From: Arsenophonus endosymbiont of Aleurodicus floccissimus
GTDB lineage: Bacteria > Pseudomonadota > Gammaproteobacteria > Enterobacterales > Enterobacteriaceae
Reading direction: 5' to 3'
Length of the DNA: 64,000 bases
NCBI RefSeq assembly: GCF_900343025.1
Contig: NZ_OUND01000002.1
Coordinates: 62,001-126,000 of the forward strand
Positions within the stretch are counted from its first letter, which is position 1. Every line of letters starts with the position of its first letter. A program made the translations under genes and the position numbers. This document shows positions 34,924-47,694 of the stretch, one piece after another. The notes under the pieces were generated by a model. The model was not told the origin of the DNA. It worked only from the letters and a program-made list of their open reading frames with translations, and made no database searches.

Positions 34924-35541
34924 ATTTTACTTAGCATACTATATATCATTGGTATTACAGCTGAAGCTATGACGGGTGCTTTAGCCGCAGGTCGTCGTAA
35001 GATGGATGTTTTCGGTGTCATTATTATTGCATCAGCAACCGCAATTGGCGGCGGCTCTGTACGCGATATTTTATTAGGACACTATCCTCTTGGTTGGGTT
35101 AAACATCCTGAATATATTGTCATTGTTGCTTGTGCTGCAGTTATTACTATCTGGCTTGCGCCAATGATGAAACATTTACGACGTTTATTTTTAATTTTGG
35201 ATGCGATTGGTCTTATTGTCTTTTCCATTATTGGCGCTCAAATAGCGCTCGATATGAATTACAGTTATATTATTGCCGCTATTGCAGCCATCGTCACGGG
35301 TGTTTTCGGTGGCGTGCTGCGCGATATGTTATGTAATACAATTCCGCTGGTTTTTCAAAAAGAGATATACGCTGGCATCTCCTTCGCTGCGGCATGGCTT
35401 TATATCGGATTAATACTACATACTCCACTACCTAAAGATATGGTTATTATCATCACCTTAATAACTGGTTTAACCGCACGTCTACTTGCCATTCGTTATC
35501 GATTAGGATTACCAGTATTCAATTATGAACATAATGATTAA
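34924..35541 (+). CDS. yicG: YicG, UPF0126/TRIC-type membrane protein, ATT at the start position
   Basis: Seven-helix inner-membrane protein of the TRIC-like UPF0126 family, taken to be cation channels. Two internal repeats each carry the glycine/arginine motif: AIGGGSVRDILLGHYPLGW and GVFGGVLRDMLCNTIPL. The body is undamaged to TAA 35541. Alignment to E. coli YicG puts the initiator Met at 34924, where the codon is ATT (preceded by AAGG 24 bases upstream); ILLSILYIIGITAEAM then follows in frame. The first ATG is 34969, which would delete half of helix 1. Either ATT initiation, as known for infC, or incipient loss. Between yidR and ligB. Confidence 0.8.
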   Translation: MLLSILYIIGITAEAMTGALAAGRRKMDVFGVIIIASATAIGGGSVRDILLGHYPLGWVKHPEYIVIVACAAVITIWLAPMMKHLRRLFLILDAIGLIVFSIIGAQIALDMNYSYIIAAIAAIVTGVFGGVLRDMLCNTIPLVFQKEIYAGISFAAAWLYIGLILHTPLPKDMVIIITLITGLTARLLAIRYRLGLPVFNYEHND

Positions 35542-35574
35542 GATCTCCATATATCTAATTAAATTAGTAACTTT

Positions 35575-37597
<2,023 letters not shown>

Positions 37598-38223
37598 ATG
37601 ATCCAAGGAACGTTATATATCGTGTCTGCCCCAAGTGGTGCAGGTAAATCGAGTCTTATTCAGGCTTTATTGAAAACTCAGCCTTTATATGACACACAAG
37701 TTTCTATTTCGCATACCACTAGAGCGATACGCCCTGGTGAAAAAAACGGTTTACATTACTATTTCATTACTGAAAGCAAATTTCAGCAAATGATTGAGCA
37801 TAATGATTTTCTTGAATATGCCTACGTTTTCGGCAATTATTATGGAACTTCCCGGGCAGTTATCGAAGAAATTATTAATAGTGGTGTCGATGTATTTTTA
37901 GATATCGATTGGCAAGGCACACAGGGGATATTCGGCAAAAAATGCCTTCCGCTCGCACTATTTTTATCTTACCGCCTTCTAAAAATGAGTTACTACGCCG
38001 TTTACGCGGTCGCGGGCAAGATAGCGAAGAAACGATTAACCAGCGGATGGCACAAGCGGTCGCTGAAATAAAACATTATAACGAATATGATTACATTATT
38101 ATTAATGATGATTTCAATACTGCATTGGGAGATTTACAATCTATTATTCGATCTGAGCGTCTACGTTTAGAACGTCAGATTCAGCGACATAATACTTTAA
38201 TTAATAAATTATTGGCAGACTGA
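37598..38223 (+). CDS. gmk: Guanylate kinase Gmk with a frameshift
   Basis: Gmk phosphorylates GMP to GDP and is essential in E. coli. [19 protein letters not shown] holds the P-loop (residues 10-18); [18 protein letters not shown] and [10 protein letters not shown] bind [15 protein letters not shown] is normal. At a run of four G (37924-37927) the frame changes by one base: the native continuation [16 protein letters not shown] lies in the next frame and is clean to TGA 38223 (207 codons in total). The uncorrected frame ends at 38071. All other residues are conserved, so the break is very recent, a sequencing error, or bypassed by slippage. I list it as CDS for that reason. Head of the gmk-rpoZ-spoT cluster. 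Confidence 0.8.
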
Positions 38224-38274
38224 GTAAAGGTTCAGTATTATATCCGGTCATTTCTTTATCTTTGGAGTCATATT

Positions 38275-38550
38275 ATGGCACGTGTAACAGTTCAAGATGC
38301 AGTAGAAAAAGTTGGTAATCGTTTCGACTTGGTTTTAGTGGCGGCCCGGCGTGCGCGTCAATTACAAATTAATGGTAAAAATCCTTTAGTTAAAGAAGAA
38401 AACGATAAGGTCACTGTTATTTCACTGCGCGAAATAGAATCAGGGTTGATTAATGCTCAAATTCTTGATGTCCGCGAACGTCAAGAACAGCAGGAACAAG
38501 AGGCGGCAGAAATGCAAGCAGTGTCCGTTATTGCTCAAGGTCGTCGTTAA
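38275..38550 (+). CDS. rpoZ: RNA polymerase omega subunit
   Basis: Complete 91 residues, as in E. coli. Omega helps fold beta-prime and forms part of a ppGpp site on RNA polymerase. [20 protein letters not shown] starts the conserved helix; [11 protein letters not shown] is the hallmark. The tail is Glu/Gln-rich ([12 protein letters not shown]). A GGAGT ribosome site precedes the ATG. Lies 51 bases after gmk and 19 before spoT, so the three are probably cotranscribed. Confidence 0.98.
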   Translation: MARVTVQDAVEKVGNRFDLVLVAARRARQLQINGKNPLVKEENDKVTVISLREIESGLINAQILDVRERQEQQEQEAAEMQAVSVIAQGRR

Positions 38551-38569
38551 CTGAAAAGGTAGGCCTGCC

Positions 38570-40687
38570 TTGTACCTGTTTGAAAGCGTCAATCAAATCG
38601 TTCAGGACTATCTGCCAAAAGAGCATATATCGTTACTGAAACAAGCTTATCTTGTCGCCCGGGATGCACATGAAGGCCAAACCCGTTCAAGTGGTGAACC
38701 TTATATTACCCATCCAGTCTCGGTGGCATGCATTTTAGCGGAAATGCGTTTAGATTATGAAACATTAATGGCCGCATTATTACATGATATTATCGAGGAT
38801 ACCCCGACAACTTTTCAGGATATAAAACAGCTTTTTGGTAAAACCGTTGCTGGCCTGGTTGAAGGGGTATCAAAACTCGACAAACTCAACTTTCGTGATA
38901 AAAAAGAAGCTCAAGCAGAAAATTTTCGCAAAATGATTATGGCCATGGTGCAAGATATCCGTGTCATTTTAATCAAACTCGCCGATCGAACGCATAATAT
39001 GCGTACTTTAGGTTCCCTTCGTGCTGATAAGCGCCGCCGGATCGCGAGAGAAACATTAGAAATTTATAGCCTGCTGGCACATCGTCTTGGTATTCATCAT
39101 CTCAAAACTGAATTAGAAGAACTAGGCTTTGAAGCGCTCTATCCCAATCGCTACCGAGTTATTAAAGAGGTTGTGAAAGCCACTCGTGGTAACCGAAAAG
39201 AGATGATACAAAAAATCTTGGCCAAAATTGAAGGGCGATTATTGGAAGCCAAGATCCCTTGCCGAATATGTGGTCGAGAAAAACATCTCTATTCAATATA
39301 TCGCAAAATGCACCTGAAAGAGCAACGCTTCCACTCAATTATGGATATTTATGCCTTTCGGATTATTGTTAAAGACGTTGATACATGTTATCGCGTTCTT
39401 GGACAGGTGCATAGTTTATATAATCCTCGGCCAGGGCGTGTGAAAGATTATATTGCGATTCCAAAAGCAAATGGCTATCAATCTTTACATACATCAATGA
39501 TTGGCCCACATGGCGTACCTCTTGAAGTACAAATCCGTACCGAAGATATGGATCAAATGGCAGAAATGGGTGTCGCTGCTCACTGGGCATATAAAGAACA
39601 AGGCGAATCTAGCACAACAGCTCAAATTAGAGCACAACGCTGGATGCAAAGCCTATTAGAACTTCAACAAAGTGCAGGTAATTCTTTTGAATTCATTGAA
39701 AGTGTAAAATCAGATCTTTTTCCTGACGAAATCTATGTTTTTACCCCCGAAGGTAGAATTGTCGAATTGCCTACTGGCGCAACCCCGGTTGATTTCGCCT
39801 ATGCTGTTCATACTGATATAGGTCATGCTTGTGTTGGAGCCCGCGTAGATCGCCAGCCCTATCCTTTGTCTCAATCGTTAAATACCGGGCAAACTATAGA
39901 AATTATTACGGCACCTGGCGCAAGGCCAAACGCAGCTTGGTTGAATTTCGTTGTTAGTTCCAAAGCCAGAGCAAAAATACGCCAATTACTTAAAAATCTT
40001 AAACGAGAAGATTCAATTAGTTTAGGCCGCCGCTTACTCAACCACGCTTTAGACAATGGCAACAAATTGGGCGATATTCCGCAAGAGAATATCAATAAAG
40101 AACTAGTAAGAATGAAACTTCACTCAATTGATGATTTGCTCGCTGAAGTTGGCCTTGACAATACCATGAGTGTCGTTGTAGCGCATAATTTGGTAGGTAA
40201 TACTAGTATAAATAATGTTATCACAGATAATAGTGATAGCAGTAGTAAACTACCAATCAAAGGAGCAGAAGGGGTATTAATTACCTTTGCTAAATGTTGT
40301 CGCCCGATCCCCGTTGATCCGATTGTTGCTCATATTAGCCCTGGTAAAGGTTTGGTCATACACCATGAGTCTTGCCGTAATATTAGAGGCTATCAAAAAG
40401 AGCCTGAGAAATTTATGCAAGTAGAGTGGGATGAGGGCGTTAATAATAACTTCATTGCTGAAATTAAAGTCGATATGATCAATCACCAAGGGGCATTAGC
40501 TAATTTAACAGCAGCAATTAATAGTGCAAATTCTAGTATTCAAAGTATGAATATCGAAGAGAAAGATGGGCGTGTCTACTGCGCATTTATTCGCTTAACC
40601 GCTAAGGATCGTATTCAATTAGCTAATATTATTAAAAAAATCCGTATCATGTCTGATGTCTTACGCATCAGCCGTAACCGGAACTAA
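38570..40687 (+). CDS. spoT: (p)ppGpp hydrolase/synthetase SpoT
   Basis: Complete 705 residues (E. coli 702). TTG at 38570 is the start, as in E. coli, giving MYLFESVNQIVQDYLP. Domains: HD hydrolase (THPVSVACILAEM, LLHDIIEDTP, residues ~45-150), pseudo-/synthetase domain (GRVKDYIAIPKANGYQSLH), TGS (DEIYVFTPEGRIVELPTGA, ~390-450) and ACT/RRM at the C-terminus (DMINHQGALANLTAAIN). The zinc-finger-like stretch ITFAKCCRPIPVDP is present. No lesion. SpoT controls ppGpp, which acts on the RNA polymerase containing omega from the gene just upstream. If relA is lost elsewhere SpoT alone would run the stringent response. Confidence 0.98.
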   Translation: MYLFESVNQIVQDYLPKEHISLLKQAYLVARDAHEGQTRSSGEPYITHPVSVACILAEMRLDYETLMAALLHDIIEDTPTTFQDIKQLFGKTVAGLVEGVSKLDKLNFRDKKEAQAENFRKMIMAMVQDIRVILIKLADRTHNMRTLGSLRADKRRRIARETLEIYSLLAHRLGIHHLKTELEELGFEALYPNRYRVIKEVVKATRGNRKEMIQKILAKIEGRLLEAKIPCRICGREKHLYSIYRKMHLKEQRFHSIMDIYAFRIIVKDVDTCYRVLGQVHSLYNPRPGRVKDYIAIPKANGYQSLHTSMIGPHGVPLEVQIRTEDMDQMAEMGVAAHWAYKEQGESSTTAQIRAQRWMQSLLELQQSAGNSFEFIESVKSDLFPDEIYVFTPEGRIVELPTGATPVDFAYAVHTDIGHACVGARVDRQPYPLSQSLNTGQTIEIITAPGARPNAAWLNFVVSSKARAKIRQLLKNLKREDSISLGRRLLNHALDNGNKLGDIPQENINKELVRMKLHSIDDLLAEVGLDNTMSVVVAHNLVGNTSINNVITDNSDSSSKLPIKGAEGVLITFAKCCRPIPVDPIVAHISPGKGLVIHHESCRNIRGYQKEPEKFMQVEWDEGVNNNFIAEIKVDMINHQGALANLTAAINSANSSIQSMNIEEKDGRVYCAFIRLTAKDRIQLANIIKKIRIMSDVLRISRNRN

Positions 40688-40690
40688 GTT

Positions 40691-41413
40691 ATGAACTCAA
40701 AACGTTATGCTCGCATTCGTCAAGTGATCGCCATGCGCCAACCTGATCTAACGGTTTGTCTTGAAAATATCCATAAACCACATAATATTTCTGCCGTAAT
40801 ATCCGTACCGCTGATGCGGTTGGAATACCACAAATTCATGCAATTTGGTGCAAAAATAGTAGCAAAATTTTATCTGCAACAGCCGCCGGCAGTAATCATT
40901 GAGTACAAGTAAAGACTCATGCCACTATTAAAAATGCAATCTCTACCTGCAAAGCTGCGGGCATGCAAATCTTAGCCGCTCATCTTACCAACCAAGCGAT
41001 CGATTTTCGTCAAATAGATTATACTCACCCTACCTGTATCATCTTGGGACAAGAGCGAACGGGTATTTCCAAACAAGCTCTGGCCACTGGCTGATCATAA
41101 TATTCATATTCCGATGATGGGTATGGTACAGTCATTAAATGTCTCTGCAGCTTCTGCTTTAATTCTTTATGAAGCGCCACGGCAAAGACAAAATGCCAAT
41201 ATATATGACAGCCTTTTTAGTCAGCTATCAGAAGAAAAGCAACAAGCGTGGCTTTTTGAGGACGGTTATCCGGTATTAGCCGCCGTTTCAAAACATAAAA
41301 GACTCCCCCGACCACTAATTAACAAACATGGCAAAATTGTTGCCAGTGATGCGTGGTGGGCAGCTACGCAATCGTCTAAAGTACCAGGTAAAAAACACAC
41401 TCTAGAGAACTAA
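40691..41413 (+). pseudogene. trmH: tRNA Gm18 methyltransferase TrmH (SpoU), degraded
   Basis: TrmH 2'-O-methylates G18 of tRNAs. ATG 40691 lies 3 bases after spoT. RYARIRQVIAMRQPDLTVC and NIHKPHNISAV are normal, then one extra base near 40803 shifts the frame: RTADAVGIPQIHAIW, SATAAGSNH continues with TGA for Trp before VQVKTHATI, then HPTCIILGQERTGIS (motif 2 of SPOUT). Another shift near 41085 leads to the clean end IPMMGMVQSLNVSAASAL (motif 3 with the knot) to TAA 41413. Two indels and one nonsense. Confidence 0.92.
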
Positions 41414-41417
41414 CCGT

Positions 41418-43498
41418 ATGAGAGGGAAATTACTTGATGCTATTCCATTAACATCATTAAATGGTGTTGATGAAACGCAAGCAGAAAAGCTCAATAAAAT
41501 GGGACTTCGTACTATCCAAGATCTCCTCTTTCACCTACCTTTGCGTTATGAAAATCAAACTCAGCTTTATGCGATTAATGAAGTTTAACCTGGAAGCTCT
41601 GTGATTGTAAGCGGCGAAATATTACAAACTAAAATCACATTTGGACGTAAGCGAATGATGACCAGCCACATTAGTGATAGCTCAGGAACATTAACCTTGC
41701 GGTTTTTGAACTTTTCCACCGCTATGAAAAATAGTCTGGCCGTCGGCAAATACGTTGTCGCTTATGGTGAAATCCGGCAGGGTAATTTAGGACCAGAAAT
41801 TATTCATCCCGAATATAAAATAAAACCTAATGCCGATCATATTGAGTTACAAGATACATTAACACCCATTTATCCAGCAACTGAAGGGATACGTCAAATA
41901 ACTCTACGCAAACTTATTGCTCAAGCACTAACGTTACTTGATACTTGTGCGATTAATGAGTTGATCCCGAGCCATTTAATCAAGAATTAATAAGTTTACC
42001 ACAAGCTATTCAAACACTTCATCGCCCGCCGCCCGATATCCCTCTGGATCTACTGGAAAAGGGTAAGCATCAGGCGCAACGTAGATTAATATTTGAAGAG
42101 TTATTAGCCCATCAACTAAGTATGCTAACGGTTCGGAGTGAAACACAACAATTTTCCGCCCAGCCATTACCAGCAGAAGAAAAATTAAAACATCAACTAC
42201 TGGCACGGTTACCTTATTCTCCAACCAAAGCCCAACAACGAGTTGTCAGTAAAATTGAAGCAGATCTGGCTAAAACAAGCCCTATTATGCGTTTAGTACA
42301 AGGCGATGTTGGTTCGGGTAAAACATTAGTGGCGCTTTTTGCCGCAATTCGTGCTATCGCGCATGGTAAACAAGCAGCACTCATGGCACCTACCAAGTTA
42401 TTGGCAGAACAGTATGCCAATACTTTTCGCCAATGGCTAAAACCACTTGGTATCCAAGTAAGTTGGTTATCAGAAAAACAGAAAGGAAAATCCAGACTGA
42501 TTCAACAAAAAGCGATTGCACAGGGCGAAGTCGCAATGATAATAGGTACTTATGCCATTTTTCAACAACAAATCGAATTAAACACCTTAGCATTAGTGAT
42601 CATTGATGAACAACATCGCTTTGGTTTACATCAACGTATGGCGCTATGGGAAAAAGGTCAGCAACACAGCATTTATCTTCATCAACTAATCATGACAGCT
42701 ACGCCGATCCCACGTACGCTCGCGATGACAGCTTATGCGGATTTGGATAATTTAATCATTGATGAACTACCTCCAGGCAGAACCCCTGTCACAACAGTTG
42801 CCATTCCTGATACCCGCCGCAATGAGGTTATTCAACGAGTAAAACAGGCCTGCCAGATAGAAAAGCGACAAGTTTATTGGGTATGTACATTAATTGATGA
42901 CTCTGAAGTGCTTGAAGCACAAGCTGCTCAAACAACACAAAAAGAACTTACGCGCCTATTGCCTGAATTAAATATTAGTTTAGTTCATGGACGGATGAAA
43001 TCGGTAGAAAAACAAAAAGTGATGGCAGATTTTACTGCCAATAAACTACAACTATTAGCCGCAACGACAGTTATCGAAGTAGGTGTCTATGTGCCAAACG
43101 CCAGTTTGATGATTATTGAAAATCCAGAGCGTTTAGGGCTTGCTCAGTTACATCAATTAAGAAGCCGGATTGGCAGTAGGAGCATTGTCTCACATTGTGT
43201 TTTACTATATAAAACCCCACTCACTTACGCGACTAAATTACGTTTACAGGTACTTAGAGATACCAATGATGGTTTTATCATTACACAAAAAGACTTGGAA
43301 ATTCGTGGTCCAGGAGAGTTGTTAGGTACTCGTCAAACAGGAAATACAGAATTCAAAGTAGCTGATTTAATTCGCGATCAAAACCTATTGCCTGAAATCA
43401 GAAATATCGCTCAATATTTGCAACAACATTATCCCAATCATACCAATGCGCTGATTGAACGTTGGTTACCTGAACGTTCACAATATAGCAACGCTTGA
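41418..43498 (+). pseudogene. recG: RecG branch-migrating helicase, degraded
   Basis: RecG remodels stalled forks and Holliday junctions. ATG 41418, 4 bases after trmH. LTSLNGVDETQAEKLNKMG (wedge region) meets TAA at 41586-41588 (Gln codon in relatives), a frameshift follows near 41975 (HRPPPDIPLDLLEKGKH in the new frame), then 458 codons are open. Walker A QGDVGSGKTLVA and IIDEQHRFG box are intact, but other motifs have drifted: APTKLLAEQ (normally APTE), VIEVGVYVPNAS (Asp to Tyr), and LRSRIGSRS in place of LRGRVGRG, which loses the motif VI arginine. Dead by both truncation and motif loss. Confidence 0.93.
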
Positions 43499-43571
43499 GT
43501 TAATTAACGATTACCTGCTAAGACAAAAACCGCTAAATATCAGCGGCTCAGTTATATTAATTACATTCCTA

Positions 43572-44804
43572 CTATCCGTTCATTATTGGCGTTGAAAAAA
43601 TGGGCAGGCATAGATAAAATTTAATCACTAATGCATTAATAATATCGATAAAGAAAGCAACAACCATCAGTACCACAAAAAAAACAAATGAGAAGGACCA
43701 AACCTTTCTGTTACAGCTTGCATATTAGCAATTGCTGTCGGCGGTGCCCCCAAGCCAAAACCACAATGACCGGCTGCGAGGACTGCAGCATCATAATTTT
43801 TACCCATAACTGGAAAGGTAACAACAATAGCATAAAAACCCATCACAATCTCTTGTATTATCAAAATGATGAGCATTGGTATGGCTAACGAAGCAAGTTC
43901 CCACAGTTTTAAACTCATTAATGCCATCGCCAAAAAAAAGTGACAAACTAACATTACCTAAAACTGAAACTGCACGATCAAATACGCGGTAGAAACCAAC
44001 CCATGATAAGCTATTACTTAAAATAACTCCGGTAAATAAAACACAAACAAAAGTAGGTAAAGTAAACTGATAACTGTCCAATAGCCATTGCGAAACCAAT
44101 TTACCCACCACCATACAAATCGCAATCATGATTAATGTTTCTATTAACACTAAAGAACTTATTACTCGCCCTGTTTGTGGTTTTTCAAATGCCATAGGGG
44201 TTTCTTTATCATCCTCTGAATTTTGGATCACTACTGGTGTTTTCATATTACGAACCAAGAAGCGCGCTATCGAGCCGCCAATCAAGCCACCAAATACTAA
44301 ACCAAATGTTGCACAAGCCATCGCAACTTCAGTTGCACTCCGAAAACCATAATATTCGGTAAAAATTTTACCCTAAGCACCATCGTTAGCATGGCCTCCA
44401 GACAACGTAATGGAACCCGCTAATAATCCCATCAATGGATCGAGACCCAATAACTTTGACAAAGCAATACCAACTGTATTTTGCACCCAAAGTAAGCCAA
44501 CAACCACGAAGATAAAAATAAGTAGCGTTTTACCACCCGCGTTTAGACTCAGCAAATTAGCATTGAGGCCAATTGTGGCAAAAAAGGCTAACATCATGGG
44601 TTCTTGCAAAGATAAGTCAAAACTTACCCCCCAATCTAAAGTTGTTTTCAATAACAGAAGAACTATTGCAACTAGTAACCCACCGACAAAGGGCGCAGGA
44701 ATAGTATATCTGTTTAGAATAGTAAGCGATTTTACAAGTTTACGTCCAAATAATAATACTAAGGTGGCAGCAACAAAAGTGCCATAGACATCAAGATGAT
44801 ACAT
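43572..44804 (-). pseudogene. gltS: Sodium/glutamate symporter GltS, degraded
   Basis: GltS imports glutamate with Na+. ATG 44804: MYHLDVYGTFVAATLVLLFG, MLAFFATIGLNANLLSL and GLLAGSITLSGGHANDGA are normal, then TAG at 44373-44375 replaces the Trp before GKIF. A frameshift near 43945 (LGNVSLSLFF then LAMALMSLKLWEL) and one near 43667 break the rest; NYDAAVLAAGHCGFGLGAPPTAIANM is kept, with the second GHxG hairpin. The tail VAFFIDIINALVIKFYL reaches TAG 43572. Tail to tail with recG, as in E. coli. Confidence 0.92.
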
Positions 44805-45340
44805 TTACGTACCTTATTTTATTGTTAGTTTTTATGAAAGAACAAATAAGATGTTATAGAATGTTTTGTAAGAACACAAAAAGCAGGCTCATTGATTAAA
44901 GTTAATTTTTTATTTGAACACAAGTAAAAAACCCAAAAATTTGATAAGACTGATAGTTTTTAAGAGTATTTTGGCTTCTAATGCATAATGAAGTCGTTAA
45001 ATAACATGCTGTTTTTTGTGGTAAGAAAACATCAACCCTCGAACAAACTCACAGATTGTTATATTTATGTTGAAAATTGACGAAGTATTTTATATTAAAT
45101 TTATTCTATGAAATTTTGTGTTATGAGAAACACTAATCAAAATATTAAATAATTTTGATGAAAACTATATTTTAGTAAAAAATAAGATAAATAATGAAAA
45201 GAGATTATTTAAAGAAACCGACAATAACAAAAAATAATTAATAATAGAAAATTAACAGAAATCTGTTTAGATGAAAATATAATTAATACCGATAAAATTT
45301 CTTATTTAACAAGTAATAGTGTTTATAAATAAAAATCAGA
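44805..45340. other. Upstream region of gltS, AT-rich
   Basis: Over 500 bases without a recognised gene. A short frame from ATG 45194 (MKRDYLKKPTITKNN) is stopped at once and may be the lost start of the fragment at 45341. Confidence 0.35.
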
Positions 45341-45553
45341 GATAGCTTTCCTCTCAAACTAGACTTTCAATCAGATGCTTTAATTAACTTAATTAAATAT
45401 TTAAAAAATAATGCCGCTAATTTAACAGACATAAAAAATAATGATGAGTATTTAAAATTAAAAAAGACAATCTATCTTCTGCAAGAAAGAGTAGCTAATG
45501 ATAAAAGATTACTTTTCGTATTGAATAATAAAAATGATTTTAATGAATGCTAA
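45341..45553 (+). pseudogene. Unknown 70-codon C-terminal fragment
   Basis: An open frame without ATG reads DSFPLKLDFQSDALINLIK, NNAANLTDIKNNDEYLKLKK and TIYLLQERVANDKRLLFVLN, ending FNEC at TAA 45553. Helical, charged composition unlike random AT-rich DNA. Probably the end of a larger gene whose start lies in the degraded stretch from 45194. No family recognised; a host-interaction protein is only a guess and I make no claim. Confidence 0.3.
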
Positions 45554-45772
45554 GAAATTTTTATATATGTAAAATAAATTATATTTTTGGTTATTAAAGA
45601 AATTAATATATAATTAATTTTTTCTAAACATAGAAAAAATTTTGGCAGCTATTAAAGTTTTTATGGTTTAAAATAATTTAACTAATGCAGCTTTATTTTG
45701 GTATCAAAAAATAAACAACTGTACTTAATTATCATAACAAAGATTATGGTATTATAACCACTCTTATGAGTT

Positions 45773-45835
45773 CTGTTGCATTAACACCAACAGCTCCACC
45801 TTCGTTGATCTACTATCTGGCGTTAATGCAACAAA
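45773..45835. repeat. Imperfect inverted repeat, possible mobile-element end
   Basis: CTGTTGCATTAACACCAA (45773-45790) and TGGCGTTAATGCAACA (45818-45833) are inverted copies with 15 of 18 matches, separated by about 27 bases. TTCTGTTGCA resembles the outer end of some IS6-family elements, but no transposase is near. It could be a stripped element, a MITE-like palindrome or a hairpin. It lies in the gap between gltS and yicH. Confidence 0.4.
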
Positions 45836-45937
45836 ATTCTTTTTTATTGACGATATCAAAAATTTCATTAGCTAAATAATTAATTACAGCGTAAAACAAG
45901 ATTTTTACTAAACAATTATGATAAAGAGGACATCCGG

Positions 45938-47649
45938 GTGCGCTGGCTAAAAAACCTAATTCTTACGGTCCTTATACTGATTATATTTATTTATCTGATC
46001 ATACAAACCCAGTAGGGAGCAAAACAGTTAAGTGACTTACTCAGTAAATATACCTAATATGATGTAAAAATAGGTGTGATCAGTCACCATCTCACTACGC
46101 CAGGCGAAATTGTATTGCAAGATATTGCTATCCATAATAAACAAAATAGCTTTAAGCTAAATACTAAACAAATCACCTTTGAATTGCTGTGGCAAAAAAT
46201 ATTTTCAGGCTCATGGTTACATCGGTTGGTTCTTGCTGAAGGTGAGTTAACGCTACCCTCTTCCCGCCAGATTTTTCCTTTTAGCAGCAAAATATTGCAA
46301 CTTGAAACCATGAACGTTAGCTATCGAATCGGTAATATTGCCTTGCTGGCAAGCAATATAACGGGTGGAATAGCCCCCTGACAACCGACTGCTGATAACC
46401 CATTTTGGGAGGGGAATTTTCAATTCACTACCGAACAGTTTGAGATTAATAATATTCATTTAACAACCCTGCTAGTAAAGGGAAGCTATAAAACCAATTC
46501 TCTTTTTATCGATGAGCTTACCGCTTACCTCAATAACGGGGTTATTAATGCCACAGCTGTTCAATACACCGATCAAGCAATTACTTTAGCAAAGCTAATG
46601 TTAACCAATACCGGGTGGCAATTTTCTTCATCACTCTCCCAATTGATCAATAAGCTACGAGATATTAAAAAATTGTCCATAAAAGAGCTAGATTTGACTA
46701 ATACCCACTTCCAAGGAAAAGATTGAGCGATTTGCCGGTTTATCAGGTAAAGTGGCTGATATAGTCCTTTCCGCTGGCAATTGGAACAGTACCAGCACTA
46801 AACTGAGTCTAAATGTTGATGAATTAGTATATAAAAATCAACAAATTAGTCAATTAATGGCTGATATGACATTTACCAATGATATTTTGCATTTTAACCG
46901 TCTTGCTGGTTATTGTGACAAAGGCCTTTTTAACATTGAGGCAAATTGGCATACCAAACAGTAATCTATCAATATTATTAATGCTCAATTAGCAGGTATA
47001 CGTTATCAATTAGCAGATGATTGGTTTAATTTTTTTAAAACACCAGTCGATAACTGGCTGAGTTCATTACATATTACTAATTTTAAATTAACTAATTCCT
47101 TACTGATGGATATCAACGCCAATTTTGCCTTTGAATTGACTAATATTAATGGTTACTTAACCAATATGGATTTGATCAAACAAAAAAATGGGGATTATGG
47201 CAAGGAAAAGGCGCCTTTACAGCGAGCAGTGGTACCTTAAATAAAGTTATGTTACGACAACCCTATATACAAATTTCACCCCATAGCGATTACTCTTTTA
47301 CGGTTGAGCTCAATACCAATATCGAAAATGGCTTAGTAAAATTCAATACCAATATTCAACAGCAGGCCAATGATAATGCTTTTTCATTATCAGCCAATGG
47401 AATAAATGTTGATTTAGCAATATTAAATCAATGGGGATGGAAAAATTTACCCATACAGACATTAGCGGATTTCAATTTCACTCTGAAAGGCAACTTATTG
47501 GCCAATCCAATCACGTAAACATTGACAGGGGAACTATCTTATCAAACACTTGGCGGGGAAAAAAGGCTTACTCTATGAGCAAAGGTGAAATAACGGCACA
47601 AAATGATAGTCAAATACCAATGACTACCGCTAACGACGAAAAACTTTAG
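45938..47649 (+). pseudogene. yicH: YicH, AsmA family membrane-anchored protein, degraded
   Basis: AsmA-like proteins are inner-membrane-anchored and span the periplasm; they are thought to move lipids. AGAGGA precedes GTG 45938: VRWLKNLILTVLILIIFIYLI is the membrane anchor. In-frame TAG and TAA stops occur in the first 50 codons (46012, about 46051). QITFELLWQKIFSGSWLHR, LSIKELDLTNTHFQG, NPFWEGNFQFTTEQF and the family's late block LNQWGWKNLPIQTLADF follow in changing frames to TAG 47649. At least seven lesions; ~570 codons, full length. Beta-rich middle as expected. Confidence 0.85.
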
Positions 47650-47694
47650 TTGCATCGATTAGCTGTCAATTTTAGCAATATGGCCAGGGTCAGA

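Noticed and set aside
47431-47649. Separate small protein MGMEKFTHTDISG
   Set aside because: It is a shifted frame of the yicH relic; only its last ~25 codons match the true YicH end.
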